The position numbers and the translations under genes were made by a program. A stretch of 32,995 bases of DNA, taken from positions 1 to 32,995 of IMG/VR virus record IMGVR_UViG_3300021087_000556; one strand, written 5' to 3'. Of this stretch, positions 13,165 through 21,452 are shown in pieces (the first letter of the stretch is position 1; the number at the start of each line of letters is the position of its first letter). Below the pieces are notes generated by a model. The model was not told where the DNA came from. It did not search any database and saw nothing but the letters and a program-made list of their open reading frames with translations. Source of the stretch: a virus.

Positions 13165-15477
13165 CTAGATAGCGCAAGCATCACAATCTTCCTCACTATC
13201 GGGACTATCCAACATAGGTGGAATGTAATCATTCATTGCTGAATTTTCATCCTTTACTACGTCTTCTGTTTTCCCGTCCATTGTATTTTGATAATATGAT
13301 GTCTTCCAACCATACTTAAAGGTCTTCAACATATCACCTGCAAGTATTGATACAGGAACTTCACCATCTACAAACTTTTCGGGATTGTAAGACCAATTCC
13401 CACTGATTGCTTGGTCAAAGAACTTCTGCATTACTGCAAGTGTCTTTATATATCCATCGTTACTTTCCATATCCCATAGTAGGGTATAGAAGTTCTTGAG
13501 GATACTGTATTGTGGAACCACTTGTTTAAGTGTTCCTTTCTTACTCTTCTTGACTGAAAGGTAGTCTCTAGGTGGTTCAACACCATTTGTTGCGTTAGAA
13601 ACGACTGAGGAACTCTCAGACGGCATTTGTGCAGTCAATGTGGAGTGTCTTAGACCATGTTCTTTAATCCTAGTTCTAAGACTTTCCCAATCACATTTTA
13701 AATCATTAGGGGTGATTTCATCAACGTCCTTCTTATAGTGGTCAATAGGTAGTTTACCTTCTGAATACTTAGTTTTATGAAAGTAATCACAAGCACCCTT
13801 TTCTTCTGCAATAGTATTAGAGGCACATAGAAGTTCATACTGGAACTTTTCTGTAAGTTCATGAACTAGTCTATGTGCTTCAGGGTCTTCATACTTAACC
13901 TTGTTCTTCGCAAGGAAGTGTGCAAGACCGATATATCCAATACCTAACGACCTTCGTGCTTTGGTCGAGCGTTTTGCAGCTTCTACAGGGTACTGTTGGA
14001 AATCTATAAGTTCCTCAAGTCCTCTCACTGCGAGGTCGCATAGGTTGGATAATTCTTCTAATTTAATTGTACCAACATTGATTGCAGATAGAATACAAAG
14101 TGCAATCTCACCGTCTCCGTCTATATGTGTAAGTGGGTCTGTTGGTAGTGTAATCTCTTGACATAAGTTACTCATGTATACTTTATCAGTAAATGAACTA
14201 TGGGTGTTACAGTGGTCTATATTCATGATATAGATACGTCCAGTCTCTGCACGTTCTTTTAACATATCAGTAAACAAATCTCTTGCACTTACTTTTGTTT
14301 GTGGAATAGAATATGCACGTTCATACTTCTCGTATAATTCATCAAATTCTTTTGTCCCAAATGCCTCATATAGTCCAGGCACATTGTGTGGACTGAATAG
14401 TGTAATGTCTTCGTTATTAATGAATCTCTGATAAAAGAGTTGTGATATCTGAATACTGTAATCTAGTTTTCTGACTCTGTTGTCTTCTGTTCCCTTATTG
14501 TTTTTAAGTACGAGGATATCTTCGATTTCTTGGTGCCAAATTGGGAAATGGACTGTTGCGCTTCCACCTCTGACTCCGTTTTGGGTGCAACTTCTAACCG
14601 TTGCTTCAAATTTCTTAAGAAAAGGGATAACTCCTGTATGTTGAACCTCTCCGCCTCGTATTTTAGAACCAAGTCCTCGTATTCTTCCTGCGTTAATTCC
14701 AATTCCAGCTCTTTGTGCAACGTATCTTCCGATTGCCATGTCACTCGTAAAGATTGAATCAAGGGAATCGTCTGAGTCCACGAGTACGCATGAAGCGAAT
14801 TGTCGTAAGGGTGTTCTGACACCTGCCATGATTGGTGTTGGGATATTGATTTTATGGGTTGATATTGCATCGTAGTATCTTTTGACATAATCTAGTCTCC
14901 TCTCTTTGTCATAATTGTGGAATAGAGTCATTGCAATTAACATATACATGAATTGGGGTGTTTCAAATACTTCTCCATTACTTCTATCTTGGACGAGGTA
15001 TTTGTCTACAATTTGTTGTAGTCCTGCGTATGTAAATGTTATGTCTCTTGAGTGTTTAATGTACCTGTCGCATTGTGCAACCTCTTCTTCAGTGTACATA
15101 TCAAGAATTGCAGGGTCATAGACCTTCTTATCAATGTTTCTTTGTATTATATCAAATAAAGGTGGATAGATTTCTGAGTCTTTCCACTTAGTGTTGAACA
15201 CTTGTTTCTGAATACGATATAATAGTAGTCGAGCTGCGACAAATTGGTAATTGGGATTTTCTAGTGTGATTAAATCTGATGCAGATTTTACTAGAATTTG
15301 TTGAATATCTTTTGTTGTAATTCCGTCATAAAATTGAAGACCACTATTCATTTCGACTAAGGATTCTGATACCCCTGCAATCTTCTTACACGCCTTATGA
15401 ACCATTTTATGAATCTTATCCAAGTCAATATTTACTTTTGAACCGTCTGACTTAACTACTAACATTGGTGAGTTCAT
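13165..15477 (-). CDS. nrdA: ribonucleoside-diphosphate reductase class Ia, alpha subunit
   Basis: A 770-residue protein. An ATP-cone-like N-terminus (VVKSDGSKVNIDLDKIH) precedes the barrel. Active-site residues fit the E. coli pattern: C230 and C461 as the reducible pair, N437/C439/E441 in SNLCQE, and the YY pair in SYYQN. The C-terminal C-x-x-C (CDACAI) is the shuttle that glutaredoxin reduces. It overlaps primase by four bases. The enzyme supplies dNDPs for phage replication. Confidence 0.96.
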   Translation of the reverse strand: MNSPMLVVKSDGSKVNIDLDKIHKMVHKACKKIAGVSESLVEMNSGLQFYDGITTKDIQQILVKSASDLITLENPNYQFVAARLLLYRIQKQVFNTKWKDSEIYPPLFDIIQRNIDKKVYDPAILDMYTEEEVAQCDRYIKHSRDITFTYAGLQQIVDKYLVQDRSNGEVFETPQFMYMLIAMTLFHNYDKERRLDYVKRYYDAISTHKINIPTPIMAGVRTPLRQFASCVLVDSDDSLDSIFTSDMAIGRYVAQRAGIGINAGRIRGLGSKIRGGEVQHTGVIPFLKKFEATVRSCTQNGVRGGSATVHFPIWHQEIEDILVLKNNKGTEDNRVRKLDYSIQISQLFYQRFINNEDITLFSPHNVPGLYEAFGTKEFDELYEKYERAYSIPQTKVSARDLFTDMLKERAETGRIYIMNIDHCNTHSSFTDKVYMSNLCQEITLPTDPLTHIDGDGEIALCILSAINVGTIKLEELSNLCDLAVRGLEELIDFQQYPVEAAKRSTKARRSLGIGYIGLAHFLAKNKVKYEDPEAHRLVHELTEKFQYELLCASNTIAEEKGACDYFHKTKYSEGKLPIDHYKKDVDEITPNDLKCDWESLRTRIKEHGLRHSTLTAQMPSESSSVVSNATNGVEPPRDYLSVKKSKKGTLKQVVPQYSILKNFYTLLWDMESNDGYIKTLAVMQKFFDQAISGNWSYNPEKFVDGEVPVSILAGDMLKTFKYGWKTSYYQNTMDGKTEDVVKDENSAMNDYIPPMLDSPDSEEDCDACAI

Positions 15478-16511
15478 ACTTTCTTATACTCCATAAATTT
15501 CGCTTTCGCTGAGAGTCCTGAGAAAGAACACTCGTTAATTATACTTACTATTTCTTCTGTTGGTATCCCATTAGATACCATATCATTAATATCTTTCAAA
15601 TCACCGACTCTTCTATCATTCCAAATGCAAACTTTCCAACCTTCATTGATAACGTGTTCAATCTTCTTAAGGATTTCCACATTTCTTGGTTCGTTGTCAT
15701 AGACTAGAACTGCATTTTCTTTAATGCTGTCGTCCAGTTTGGTGAAGTCACTACCTGCAACTGCGATTGCGTTGGGTAGGAATAAGGAATCAATTGGCCC
15801 TTCTGTCACATAGATAGTTTTCGATTTATCTACTGTATGTAGGTTGAAAATAAGAGGTTGGTCATCGTGAAATTTCATGGTCATATATCGCAATGGACTG
15901 TTGTTCACTGCACGACCACTTAATCCAATCAACTGATTCTCCTCGTTATAAAATGGGATGATGATTCTTGGGTCTGTACCCAAAACTCTGTCCTTATACT
16001 TCTCCGATAACATCGATAAACTTTGAGGTGTTGCAGTATACCATAGGTCTTTATGATGGACTTCGGGTATCATCCTTTCGTTCAGATAATCTCGAGCAAC
16101 AGAAACCTCAGAACAAGGCTTCATCAGAAACTTCAAGTTATCGACTGTCATAATATTACTTGTATTTAGAGATTCTTCTTTCGCTTGAAACTTGAATTTA
16201 CTAGAACTTGGCATCTTTTTTTTCTTCGGTTTGAGTCCTTTTTCAGTTAACCACTCTTTCATGTATTCTTTATGAATAATAGGAAAATGTTCTTTTAAAA
16301 AGTTGATTGTTGAGGTAGATTTACCACAATTATGACACTTATAGACATAACTCTGCTCTATGACAAAGTGATAGCCACGTGCTTTATGTTGATTTTTTTG
16401 GGAATCCCCACAATAGGGACATCGGTGATTAAGGGTTGTATCCCCTTTCCATTTGGCCACGTCCAAATGGGACACGACCATAGATAAGTATTTTTTCTCT
16501 AACCAAAGCAT
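15474..16511 (-). CDS. DNA primase, T4 gp61-like
   Basis: A 345-residue protein. The zinc-binding domain has C31-P-Y-C34 and C59-H-N-C62, with KARGYHF between, as in T4 gp61. The TOPRIM part shows TEGPID (236-241) and VYDNEP (270-275). It makes RNA primers on the lagging strand with the gp41 helicase. The start at 16511 keeps the N-terminal helix seen in T4; GGAG lies 5 bases before it. A sigma70-type -10 box almost touches the ribosome-binding site. Confidence 0.9.
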   Translation of the reverse strand: MLWLEKKYLSMVVSHLDVAKWKGDTTLNHRCPYCGDSQKNQHKARGYHFVIEQSYVYKCHNCGKSTSTINFLKEHFPIIHKEYMKEWLTEKGLKPKKKKMPSSSKFKFQAKEESLNTSNIMTVDNLKFLMKPCSEVSVARDYLNERMIPEVHHKDLWYTATPQSLSMLSEKYKDRVLGTDPRIIIPFYNEENQLIGLSGRAVNNSPLRYMTMKFHDDQPLIFNLHTVDKSKTIYVTEGPIDSLFLPNAIAVAGSDFTKLDDSIKENAVLVYDNEPRNVEILKKIEHVINEGWKVCIWNDRRVGDLKDINDMVSNGIPTEEIVSIINECSFSGLSAKAKFMEYKKV

Positions 16512-16518
16512 ATCTCCT

Positions 16519-16547
16519 ATTATACAGGAAATATGCGTTTTTTACAA
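16519..16547 (-). promoter_or_regulatory. sigma70-type promoter of the primase-RNR operon
   Basis: TTGTAA, a 17-base spacer and TATAAT end about 7 bases before the primase ATG. The expected start site falls at or inside the GGAG ribosome-binding sequence, so a transcript from here would be nearly leaderless. It would drive primase, nrdA, the fusion, nrdB and glutaredoxin. Confidence 0.68.
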
Positions 16548-16553
16548 GGGGTT

Positions 16554-16769
16554 TTAAGCGTCTATTAGAGCTTGTACTTCTGCGATTTGTGCTGTGTTTG
16601 TTGTTACACTACCATCGTAAGCAACTTTCTGAGCGTCGTCTGAAGCCATGGAATCGTAACCTGAAGGTTTAACGGGTTTTCCGTCTCCTGTTTCGAACCA
16701 TGTTTTTCTTCCTGCCAAGTTATCTAAGCCTGGGATTGTAGGTGTATCATATCCTTCGGGTGCAGCCAT
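16554..16769 (-). CDS. 71-residue probable virion protein
   Basis: A small acidic protein starting MAAPEGYDTPTIPGLDN and ending IAEVQALIDA. AGGAGAACAAC precedes the ATG, and a T4-type late box (CATAAATA) lies 32 bases upstream. The late promoter and the Gly/Pro/Thr-rich composition suggest a structural role. No family is assigned. Confidence 0.66.
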   Translation of the reverse strand: MAAPEGYDTPTIPGLDNLAGRKTWFETGDGKPVKPSGYDSMASDDAQKVAYDGSVTTNTAQIAEVQALIDA

Positions 16770-16778
16770 GTTGTTCTC

Positions 16779-17987
16779 CTAATTTTGAGGGTTTATAGGT
16801 TTATTTATGCTATCCATGTTCTTGATTCGAGTCTTTGGCACCTGTAAAACGTATCTTTTTTCAATTACTGGTGGTTTTTTCTCTTCTTCTTCGACTCTAC
16901 CTCTTGCAACCTGTCCTACACTACTAATCAATAGAAGCACTGCAAGTGGGTCAAACACGAAAATTAACATATAAATGACCCATCTAACTGCGTTGTCAAG
17001 GTACTTGACACTGTCCTCTTGACCGTATATTACCTCTGCAATGTACTTAATTGGCCCAACTTCACGTTCTAGTGTAAGGATAATTTGTTCTGAGTCAAAC
17101 TTTTCTAACTTTAACTCATCTATTGTATCATATGTTTCGTCTATTAGTAAGTTGTATTCATCAGTTTTTGCAATTATTTCGTCTGCATCACCAGTTGACG
17201 CTTGTTGCAATCTTTTGATTTCTGCGTTTGCATCATTTATAGTGTCTTGTGCTTGTCTTCTATACCTATCAATATTGTCTGTTTGCACTTTAATATCTGC
17301 ACGGATTTGTTCTCTTTGTTCTTTCTGTTGTTCAAAGAGTGTATTCGCTTGTGCAACATAATCTATTGTTTCAGTCTCTGCACCCTGAAACACTCCACCT
17401 TCATCTGTAGTAATAACTTCTACACCTTTGTCTCTTAGACTATTAACTGCAGAATCCAGTGTTGTGATTTGTCCTCTTAAACTTTGTATTTGTCCTTGTG
17501 CGTAATCAATATCACCTTGAACTCTATCCCACGCACCATCTCTAATTTCTTCTTGTTGGGAAATTGAACCTGATACATCTACTTTTGCAACACCTAGTGT
17601 ACCAATACGGCCTTCGTAAGTTTCAATTTTATTTTCTTCCCGTGCAATCAGGTTATCAATTCTTGTAACTACTGATTGTGCTTGTGCAGTATCACCTGTT
17701 TGTTCTGAATGTGCTTTTGATAGGTATCCAAATATACCCAATGATGTGATTAACATAAGGACAACGACCATTAATGCCATTATCCATTTTTGATAATTGA
17801 GTCTTTCCCAAAAGAGGTGGAGATAAGCTGCAGTAATGATTTTACCGAACTCTAATGAACCTGCCATAATAACAATGCCCATAAATGCACCTGCAAATAT
17901 TGTTGCAAGTCCAAGTACTGAGAAATATGCGGCTATACCTGCAATTCCCACCGATGTTATCAGTGCAAGATAATTCAAAAATTTCAT
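16779..17987 (-). CDS. coiled-coil membrane protein, unknown function
   Basis: A 402-residue protein. Three hydrophobic spans (about residues 5-24, 27-45 and 70-90), with SLEFGKIITAAYLHLFW between the second and third, resemble the N-terminus of a protein conserved in T4-like marine phages. A long helical region (about 95-330) with heptads follows, then another membrane span (about 334-356) containing FDPLAVLLL, then a basic tail. Both ends appear anchored with a large coiled-coil domain between. The role is unknown. Confidence 0.76.
   Translation of the reverse strand: MKFLNYLALITSVGIAGIAAYFSVLGLATIFAGAFMGIVIMAGSLEFGKIITAAYLHLFWERLNYQKWIMALMVVVLMLITSLGIFGYLSKAHSEQTGDTAQAQSVVTRIDNLIAREENKIETYEGRIGTLGVAKVDVSGSISQQEEIRDGAWDRVQGDIDYAQGQIQSLRGQITTLDSAVNSLRDKGVEVITTDEGGVFQGAETETIDYVAQANTLFEQQKEQREQIRADIKVQTDNIDRYRRQAQDTINDANAEIKRLQQASTGDADEIIAKTDEYNLLIDETYDTIDELKLEKFDSEQIILTLEREVGPIKYIAEVIYGQEDSVKYLDNAVRWVIYMLIFVFDPLAVLLLISSVGQVARGRVEEEEKKPPVIEKRYVLQVPKTRIKNMDSINKPINPQN
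16802..16809 (-). promoter_or_regulatory. T4-type late promoter box CATAAATA
   Basis: The minus-strand octamer CATAAATA is one mismatch from the T4 late consensus TATAAATA. It lies 32 bases before the ATG of the 71-residue gene, which has a clear ribosome-binding site. The same 32-base distance recurs at 29128-29135. Confidence 0.6.
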
Positions 17988-17990
17988 AAT

Positions 17991-18257
17991 TTATTTGTTT
18001 CTTTTTAAAACCTCGTATGCATCATCATACATACCTTTCTTCTTTTTCTTCCTTACTATTGGTTTATCTGTTGCGACAGCACTACCTGTTGCGTTCATTG
18101 GTGCATCTTCCCACACCTTAAGAGTCTTTTTCATCTCTTCGTTTTTGTTCCTCTTAAATTGTGCCCAAAAGTCAGCTCTCGCTTTCTTAGACATTTTTGC
18201 TCTATCTTCCCATTCAGAAGGTTTTAATTTCATTCTGCTTTCTTTAATATAAGTCAT
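17991..18257 (-). CDS. 88-residue basic hypothetical protein
   Basis: A highly charged helical protein (SKKARADFWAQFKRNKNEE) with a Lys-rich patch VRKKKKKG near the C-terminus. It overlaps the upstream gene by 14 bases; a start at residue 9 (18233) is also possible. No family is recognised. DNA binding is possible from charge alone. Confidence 0.66.
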   Translation of the reverse strand: MTYIKESRMKLKPSEWEDRAKMSKKARADFWAQFKRNKNEEMKKTLKVWEDAPMNATGSAVATDKPIVRKKKKKGMYDDAYEVLKRNK

Positions 18258-18804
18258 CGCCAGTTACCAGTACCCTATCGTTTTCACAAAATCCTACATA
18301 AACTGTTAGTCCAAACACCATGCTGTGTTCTGCAACTATTGTTACTTCAGATTTTGGAAGATAGGTTTTTTTGTTTTGTTCTTGTAATTGTCTTTTAAGA
18401 CGGTATATATGTCCTACTTCTAAACTAGGAATGTTAGTAGTTTCAGTAATCATATCAGGGTGTAAAAGACCTTCTGACTTGAGATGTCTATAGAATTTTT
18501 CACACAATTCGTCCATTTGGTCTTCGTCTAAGTGTGTTTCCTCTTTGAGTAACAACAGTGCGACAGCGTAAGATGCAAATGCAGTCTTACCAAACGGAAC
18601 CTTGTTTAGTATTCTCTTAAGGTTGAATACTAACCTATGGAGTAAAGTATAAGAGCTCTTTTCCTTTGTACCGTCAGGTTTTTTCTCTTTGATTCTCATA
18701 CCTTTATCGTCTATAAGACCATATTTGTATGCATCAAACTTTTTCCAAGGCGTTGTCAACATCTTTAGAATACGAAATATAATTAATGTATCTACTATCC
18801 TCAT
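18244..18804 (-). CDS. 186-residue protein conserved in T4-like phages, function unknown
   Basis: Contains TPWKKFDAYKYGLIDDKG, SSYTLLHRLVFNLKRIL and VPFGKTAFASYAVALLL, a pattern I associate with a conserved protein of T4-like marine phages found near virion genes. The C-terminal third is beta-rich. CTAAATA lies five bases before the ATG, one of several such starts in this window, and there is no ribosome-binding sequence. It is directly downstream of tRNA-Thr. Confidence 0.76.
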   Translation of the reverse strand: MRIVDTLIIFRILKMLTTPWKKFDAYKYGLIDDKGMRIKEKKPDGTKEKSSYTLLHRLVFNLKRILNKVPFGKTAFASYAVALLLLKEETHLDEDQMDELCEKFYRHLKSEGLLHPDMITETTNIPSLEVGHIYRLKRQLQEQNKKTYLPKSEVTIVAEHSMVFGLTVYVGFCENDRVLVTGDDLY

Positions 18805-18809
18805 ATATC

Positions 18810-18816
18810 TATTTAG
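18810..18816 (-). promoter_or_regulatory. CTAAATA box 5 bases before a start codon
   Basis: CTAAATA-GATAT-ATG. The box resembles a late promoter -10 element and has the same 5-6 base distance to ATG as five other genes here. There is no ribosome-binding sequence between them. It is either a late promoter giving a leaderless transcript or a translation-linked motif. Confidence 0.4.
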
Positions 18817-18835
18817 GTCAATAAAACCCTCTAAC

Positions 18836-18912
18836 TGGAGCTCCGAGAGGGAATCGAACCCCCGACATCTTCATTACAAGTGAAGCGCTCTGGCCTGCTG
18901 AGCTATCGGAGC
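18836..18912 (-). tRNA. tRNA-Thr (anticodon UGU)
   Basis: A complete 77-base cloverleaf: acceptor GCTCCGA/TCGGAGC (perfect), D stem GCTC/GAGC, anticodon stem CTTCA/TGAAG with loop CTTGTAA, T arm GGGGG-TTCGATT-CCCTC. The discriminator is U and CCA is encoded. Anticodon TGT reads Thr codons ending in A, and by wobble others. Confidence 0.96.
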
Positions 18913-19284
18913 TTATAAATCTCTCAGTTTTTGTGCAAGGACATCGTTAATTGGAACTTCTGTATTCCATGATTCATCGATGTACCCTAAGTATAAAAGC
19001 ATTGTTTTAATGGAAGTCCAATAAGACTGTTCAGTGATTTTGAAATCTAACATTCTCATTGATGCATCATATCCAAAGACATTGAATATGGTAATAAGGT
19101 GATTTAACATGAGACGTTCTCTTAACTCACCTGCCTCATGATAACGGTGTAGGAGTCGTTTAAGGTATCTAAACCTTCTTAAATCTTCTTGGAACTCCTC
19201 TAAGTCTGCACATTGAGGGTCATCATAGTTTTGCAGTGCGAATGCACTAAAATTTTTTACAGTGAGTTTGTCGAATAGACCCAT
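18913..19284 (-). CDS. 123-residue conserved phage protein (DUF7207-like), unknown function
   Basis: The central stretch FRYLKRLLHRYHEAGELRER, then LNHLITIFNVFG, is a pattern I associate with a conserved phage/prophage family (DUF7207-like; the name is from memory). It is all-helical, about family length, with no membrane segment or signal. It ends directly at the tRNA-Thr acceptor. The gene lies just downstream of a 9-bp palindrome. Confidence 0.74.
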   Translation of the reverse strand: MGLFDKLTVKNFSAFALQNYDDPQCADLEEFQEDLRRFRYLKRLLHRYHEAGELRERLMLNHLITIFNVFGYDASMRMLDFKITEQSYWTSIKTMLLYLGYIDESWNTEVPINDVLAQKLRDL

Positions 19285-19308
19285 ACGTTTTCCATAATAT
19301 AATTAAAT

Positions 19309-19331
19309 CTAAAAGTATTTAGTACTTTTAG
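19309..19331 (-). other. perfect 9-bp hairpin with late-box-like loop
   Basis: CTAAAAGTA and TACTTTTAG form a 9-bp perfect stem with the 5-base loop CTAAA, so the loop and arm include CTAAATA. The hairpin spans the stop codon of the 19328-19726 gene. All-AT arms with few following U argue against a classic terminator. Confidence 0.5.
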
Positions 19332-19726
19332 ATAGAGCCGTATACTTTAAAAGAACCTGTTTCTAATTTCTCCACTCTAAGGTTTAGTGTAACGACTTCT
19401 GTTTTTTCATCAAATTCGTCATGTGGAGTGTCTACGGATTTACCGAATTGGTCTCCATATCTTTTCATACTAACTTGATAATCACCCGATTCAGTAATTT
19501 CAGGGTGTTTATCAAGTGCGAGACCAAGTTGTCCTAGTTTTGCATCGATTTGACCGACAGCAGCACTAGGATTTAAAAATTCACTAACTGCACAATGTCC
19601 AAGAATGGCATTAATTCTTGATTTGACTTCAGGGTCGTTTATGTCATGGGGAACGTGTTGACTTTCTAAACCACCTACTTGTGTATGTGAATGAGTTTCT
19701 GCTATAAATTCTGCAAATTTTTTCAT
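19328..19726 (-). CDS. 132-residue protein with a T4-like capsid-targeting leader
   Basis: The N-terminus MKKFAEFIAE-THSH is very close to the T4 internal-protein capsid-targeting sequence MKTYQEFIAE, which directs proteins into the prohead and is cut after the Glu by the gp21 protease. The rest contains FGKSVDTPHDEFDE and a beta-rich C-terminus LNLRVEKLETGSFKVYGSI. This suggests an internal head protein; the enzymatic role, if any, is unknown. It follows two small virion-like genes. The leader match is seen directly; packaging is inference. Confidence 0.74.
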   Translation of the reverse strand: MKKFAEFIAETHSHTQVGGLESQHVPHDINDPEVKSRINAILGHCAVSEFLNPSAAVGQIDAKLGQLGLALDKHPEITESGDYQVSMKRYGDQFGKSVDTPHDEFDEKTEVVTLNLRVEKLETGSFKVYGSI

Positions 19727-19730
19727 GTTA

Positions 19731-19994
19731 TTATCCTATTATTCCAACTTTCACTGCAAGTACTTCTGCGTGAGCAGCGAATACTTCGTCTGTTGGGTTT
19801 TTTGAAATTATTTCTGTACCACCACCAGCAAGTGTAAATGTTCCGATTAGAGCATTCGCACTTGTTTCTACTGATACCAATCTTGCAGTTGTTCCACTAT
19901 TGTGAACTCTCACTGCAGTTGAAGTACCAAAGTTTGAACCGTTAGTTGTGCTCGTAGCACAAGCTGCTTCTGTTCCTAGTACATTTAATTTCAT
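19731..19994 (-). CDS. 87-residue small virion-like protein
   Basis: A Thr/Ser/Ala/Gly-rich beta protein (MKLNVLGTEAACATSTTNG; TFTLAGGGTEIISKNPTDEVFA). The pattern is typical of small structural proteins of T4-like marine phages. TAAGGTAGG precedes the ATG. It lies 11 bases after the Ig-like gene at 20006-20572. No specific name can be given. Confidence 0.72.
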   Translation of the reverse strand: MKLNVLGTEAACATSTTNGSNFGTSTAVRVHNSGTTARLVSVETSANALIGTFTLAGGGTEIISKNPTDEVFAAHAEVLAVKVGIIG

Positions 19995-20005
19995 TTTAAC
20001 CTACC

Positions 20006-20572
20006 TTATGCAACAACTGTCAATGTTCCAGCAGAAGTTCCGATACCAGCAACAGAAGTAATGGTTGCGTTACCACCACCAACTGTATCTACTATTGTTG
20101 AACCACCTGCGTGAGCGACAGCATTTGCACCAAAACTTAACACATCATCTGCATTTGTAGCGGCGTTTGCAGCTGCAATTGCTAATGTGAAGGTGAGTTG
20201 GTTAGTTGTTGAACCTGATGCGTATACAAGAACGTGTGGGCCTCTGCCTGAACCTGAACCCTGATTACCGTTAGTTACGGATAATGTAGGTGAACCTGTT
20301 ACTGTTACGTTTTCGTTATAACTTACAGTTGCAGAAAGTGTAAATCCAGCAGATTTATCTGCTGTTGTTGTTACCCAATCTATCGCCGTAATGTCTGCCT
20401 GTCCAATACTTGTTGCAAGACCGTTAGCTGCGACTAAAACTTCCTCTAGGGTTCTTGCCCCTACAGTTTTTCTTAGCACCCAACCAGCTGCCGTAGCAAA
20501 TGTATTTGATTTGTCTGTTGCTGATAACCACTTAGGTTTTGATTCATCAGCGTCTGATACTCCCCATAATGC
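20006..20572 (-). CDS. 188-residue virion protein, Ig-like repeat type
   Basis: The start at 20572 (MALWGVSDADESKPKWLSA) is chosen because GAGAGGAAAAT precedes it; an upstream in-frame ATG at 20605 overlaps the preceding gene. MALWGVSDADESKPKW resembles the start of structural proteins in T4-like marine phages. The remainder is Thr/Ser/Ala/Gly-rich with alternating strands, like an Ig-type or fibre/decoration fold. The exact location in the virion is unknown. Confidence 0.76.
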   Translation of the reverse strand, partial: ALWGVSDADESKPKWLSATDKSNTFATAAGWVLRKTVGARTLEEVLVAANGLATSIGQADITAIDWVTTTADKSAGFTLSATVSYNENVTVTGSPTLSVTNGNQGSGSGRGPHVLVYASGSTTNQLTFTLAIAAANAATNADDVLSFGANAVAHAGGSTIVDTVGGGNATITSVAGIGTSAGTLTVVA

Positions 20573-20588
20573 CATTTTATTTTCCTCT

Positions 20589-21137
20589 CTATTGTTTATT
20601 GGCAAATTTTAGTATGCCATTAAAATTGGTTTTGAAAGACCTAATGTCTTTCTGTAATAATATAAGGTATTTAGACCGTTCAGGTGTCTTAAGTCGCATC
20701 AAAATGTCGTGAACTTTCTCTGCATCCTTCCACTTAACCTTCATCTTCTTCATGTCGTCTGTTCTAATGTCTTGGTCTCTCTTAGTATCAATCAACTTTT
20801 TGAGTTGCATTAAAACATTCGCATCGGGTCTATGTTGCATTCCTGATGCTTCTGAACCCATTGCCCAAATCGCTCTTTGGATAACTTCATCTTCACCAGC
20901 CTCTGCGTACTTACCTTTTGCCATTGAGGATATTTTATCCAACATGGCTCTCAATTCTTTTTCGTTTTTTGCTTTCGCAACGGCACGTGCAACCTTTTGA
21001 TTACCTGCATCGGACATCATTCCGAAGTCTGCAACCTTTTCCATGACTTGTGCGACTTTCTTCGCCTCTCCCTTCATGTAACCTAACTTTTTAATCTTCT
21101 CCTTAAAAGTTCGGTATCTAGCGTCTATTCTGTCCAT
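20589..21137 (-). CDS. 182-residue basic helical protein
   Basis: Rich in Lys, Met and Ala (FKEKIKKLGYMKGEAKKVAQ). Predicted all-helical. It overlaps the stop of the upstream gene (TAATG). It is the last gene of a run of charged proteins (22276-20589) in the inferred head-interior block. No family is recognised; a DNA-associated head protein is one possibility. Confidence 0.68.
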   Translation of the reverse strand: MDRIDARYRTFKEKIKKLGYMKGEAKKVAQVMEKVADFGMMSDAGNQKVARAVAKAKNEKELRAMLDKISSMAKGKYAEAGEDEVIQRAIWAMGSEASGMQHRPDANVLMQLKKLIDTKRDQDIRTDDMKKMKVKWKDAEKVHDILMRLKTPERSKYLILLQKDIRSFKTNFNGILKFANKQ

Positions 21138-21451
21138 TAGAATGACTTATATATTTCGTCATAGTTGGAATATTGACTTTTAGCTTTCGATAACATAGCG
21201 TCCAAAAGACCTTTTCTGATATTTACCATATCAGTCGTCATATGACCTTCCACTTTGTGCATTTGAGATAATAATTCCATCATTTTCTTGGCACTTTTTT
21301 CATTCATTATTTTAGCTAAATGTAAAACACTACCATTATGGTCATTTCTATCTGTCATTTTTTCTAACTTAACAATTTCTGATTGTGGTATCTCTTTCTT
21401 CTCATTAAGAGAATCTTCCCACATTGCACGAATAGTATCAAACTGATTCAT
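21137..21451 (-). CDS. 104-residue helical hypothetical protein
   Basis: The start at 21451 comes one base after the upstream stop. An alternative ATG at 21478 would overlap by 26 bases. The product begins MNQFDTIRAMWEDSLNEKKE and is helical and Met-rich. No family is recognised. It belongs to the same tightly packed run of charged proteins. Confidence 0.64.
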   Translation of the reverse strand: MNQFDTIRAMWEDSLNEKKEIPQSEIVKLEKMTDRNDHNGSVLHLAKIMNEKSAKKMMELLSQMHKVEGHMTTDMVNIRKGLLDAMLSKAKSQYSNYDEIYKSF

Positions 21452-21452
21452 A

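Noticed and set aside
14463-14888. A 141-residue open frame inside nrdA in another minus-strand reading frame
   Set aside because: It lies wholly within a confidently identified nrdA, is Ser/Gln/Glu-rich as a frame shadow and has no ribosome-binding site.
17041-17361. Plus-strand open frames opposite the coiled-coil membrane protein
   Set aside because: They are antisense shadows of a long Gln/Glu/Asp-rich gene, with Ser/Cys/Leu-rich translations and no ribosome-binding sites. The same applies to the other plus-strand frames across the window.
20573-20605. N-terminal extension of the Ig-like virion protein (start at 20605)
   Set aside because: The ATG at 20572 is preceded by GAGAGGAAAAT and gives the recognisable start MALWGVSD.
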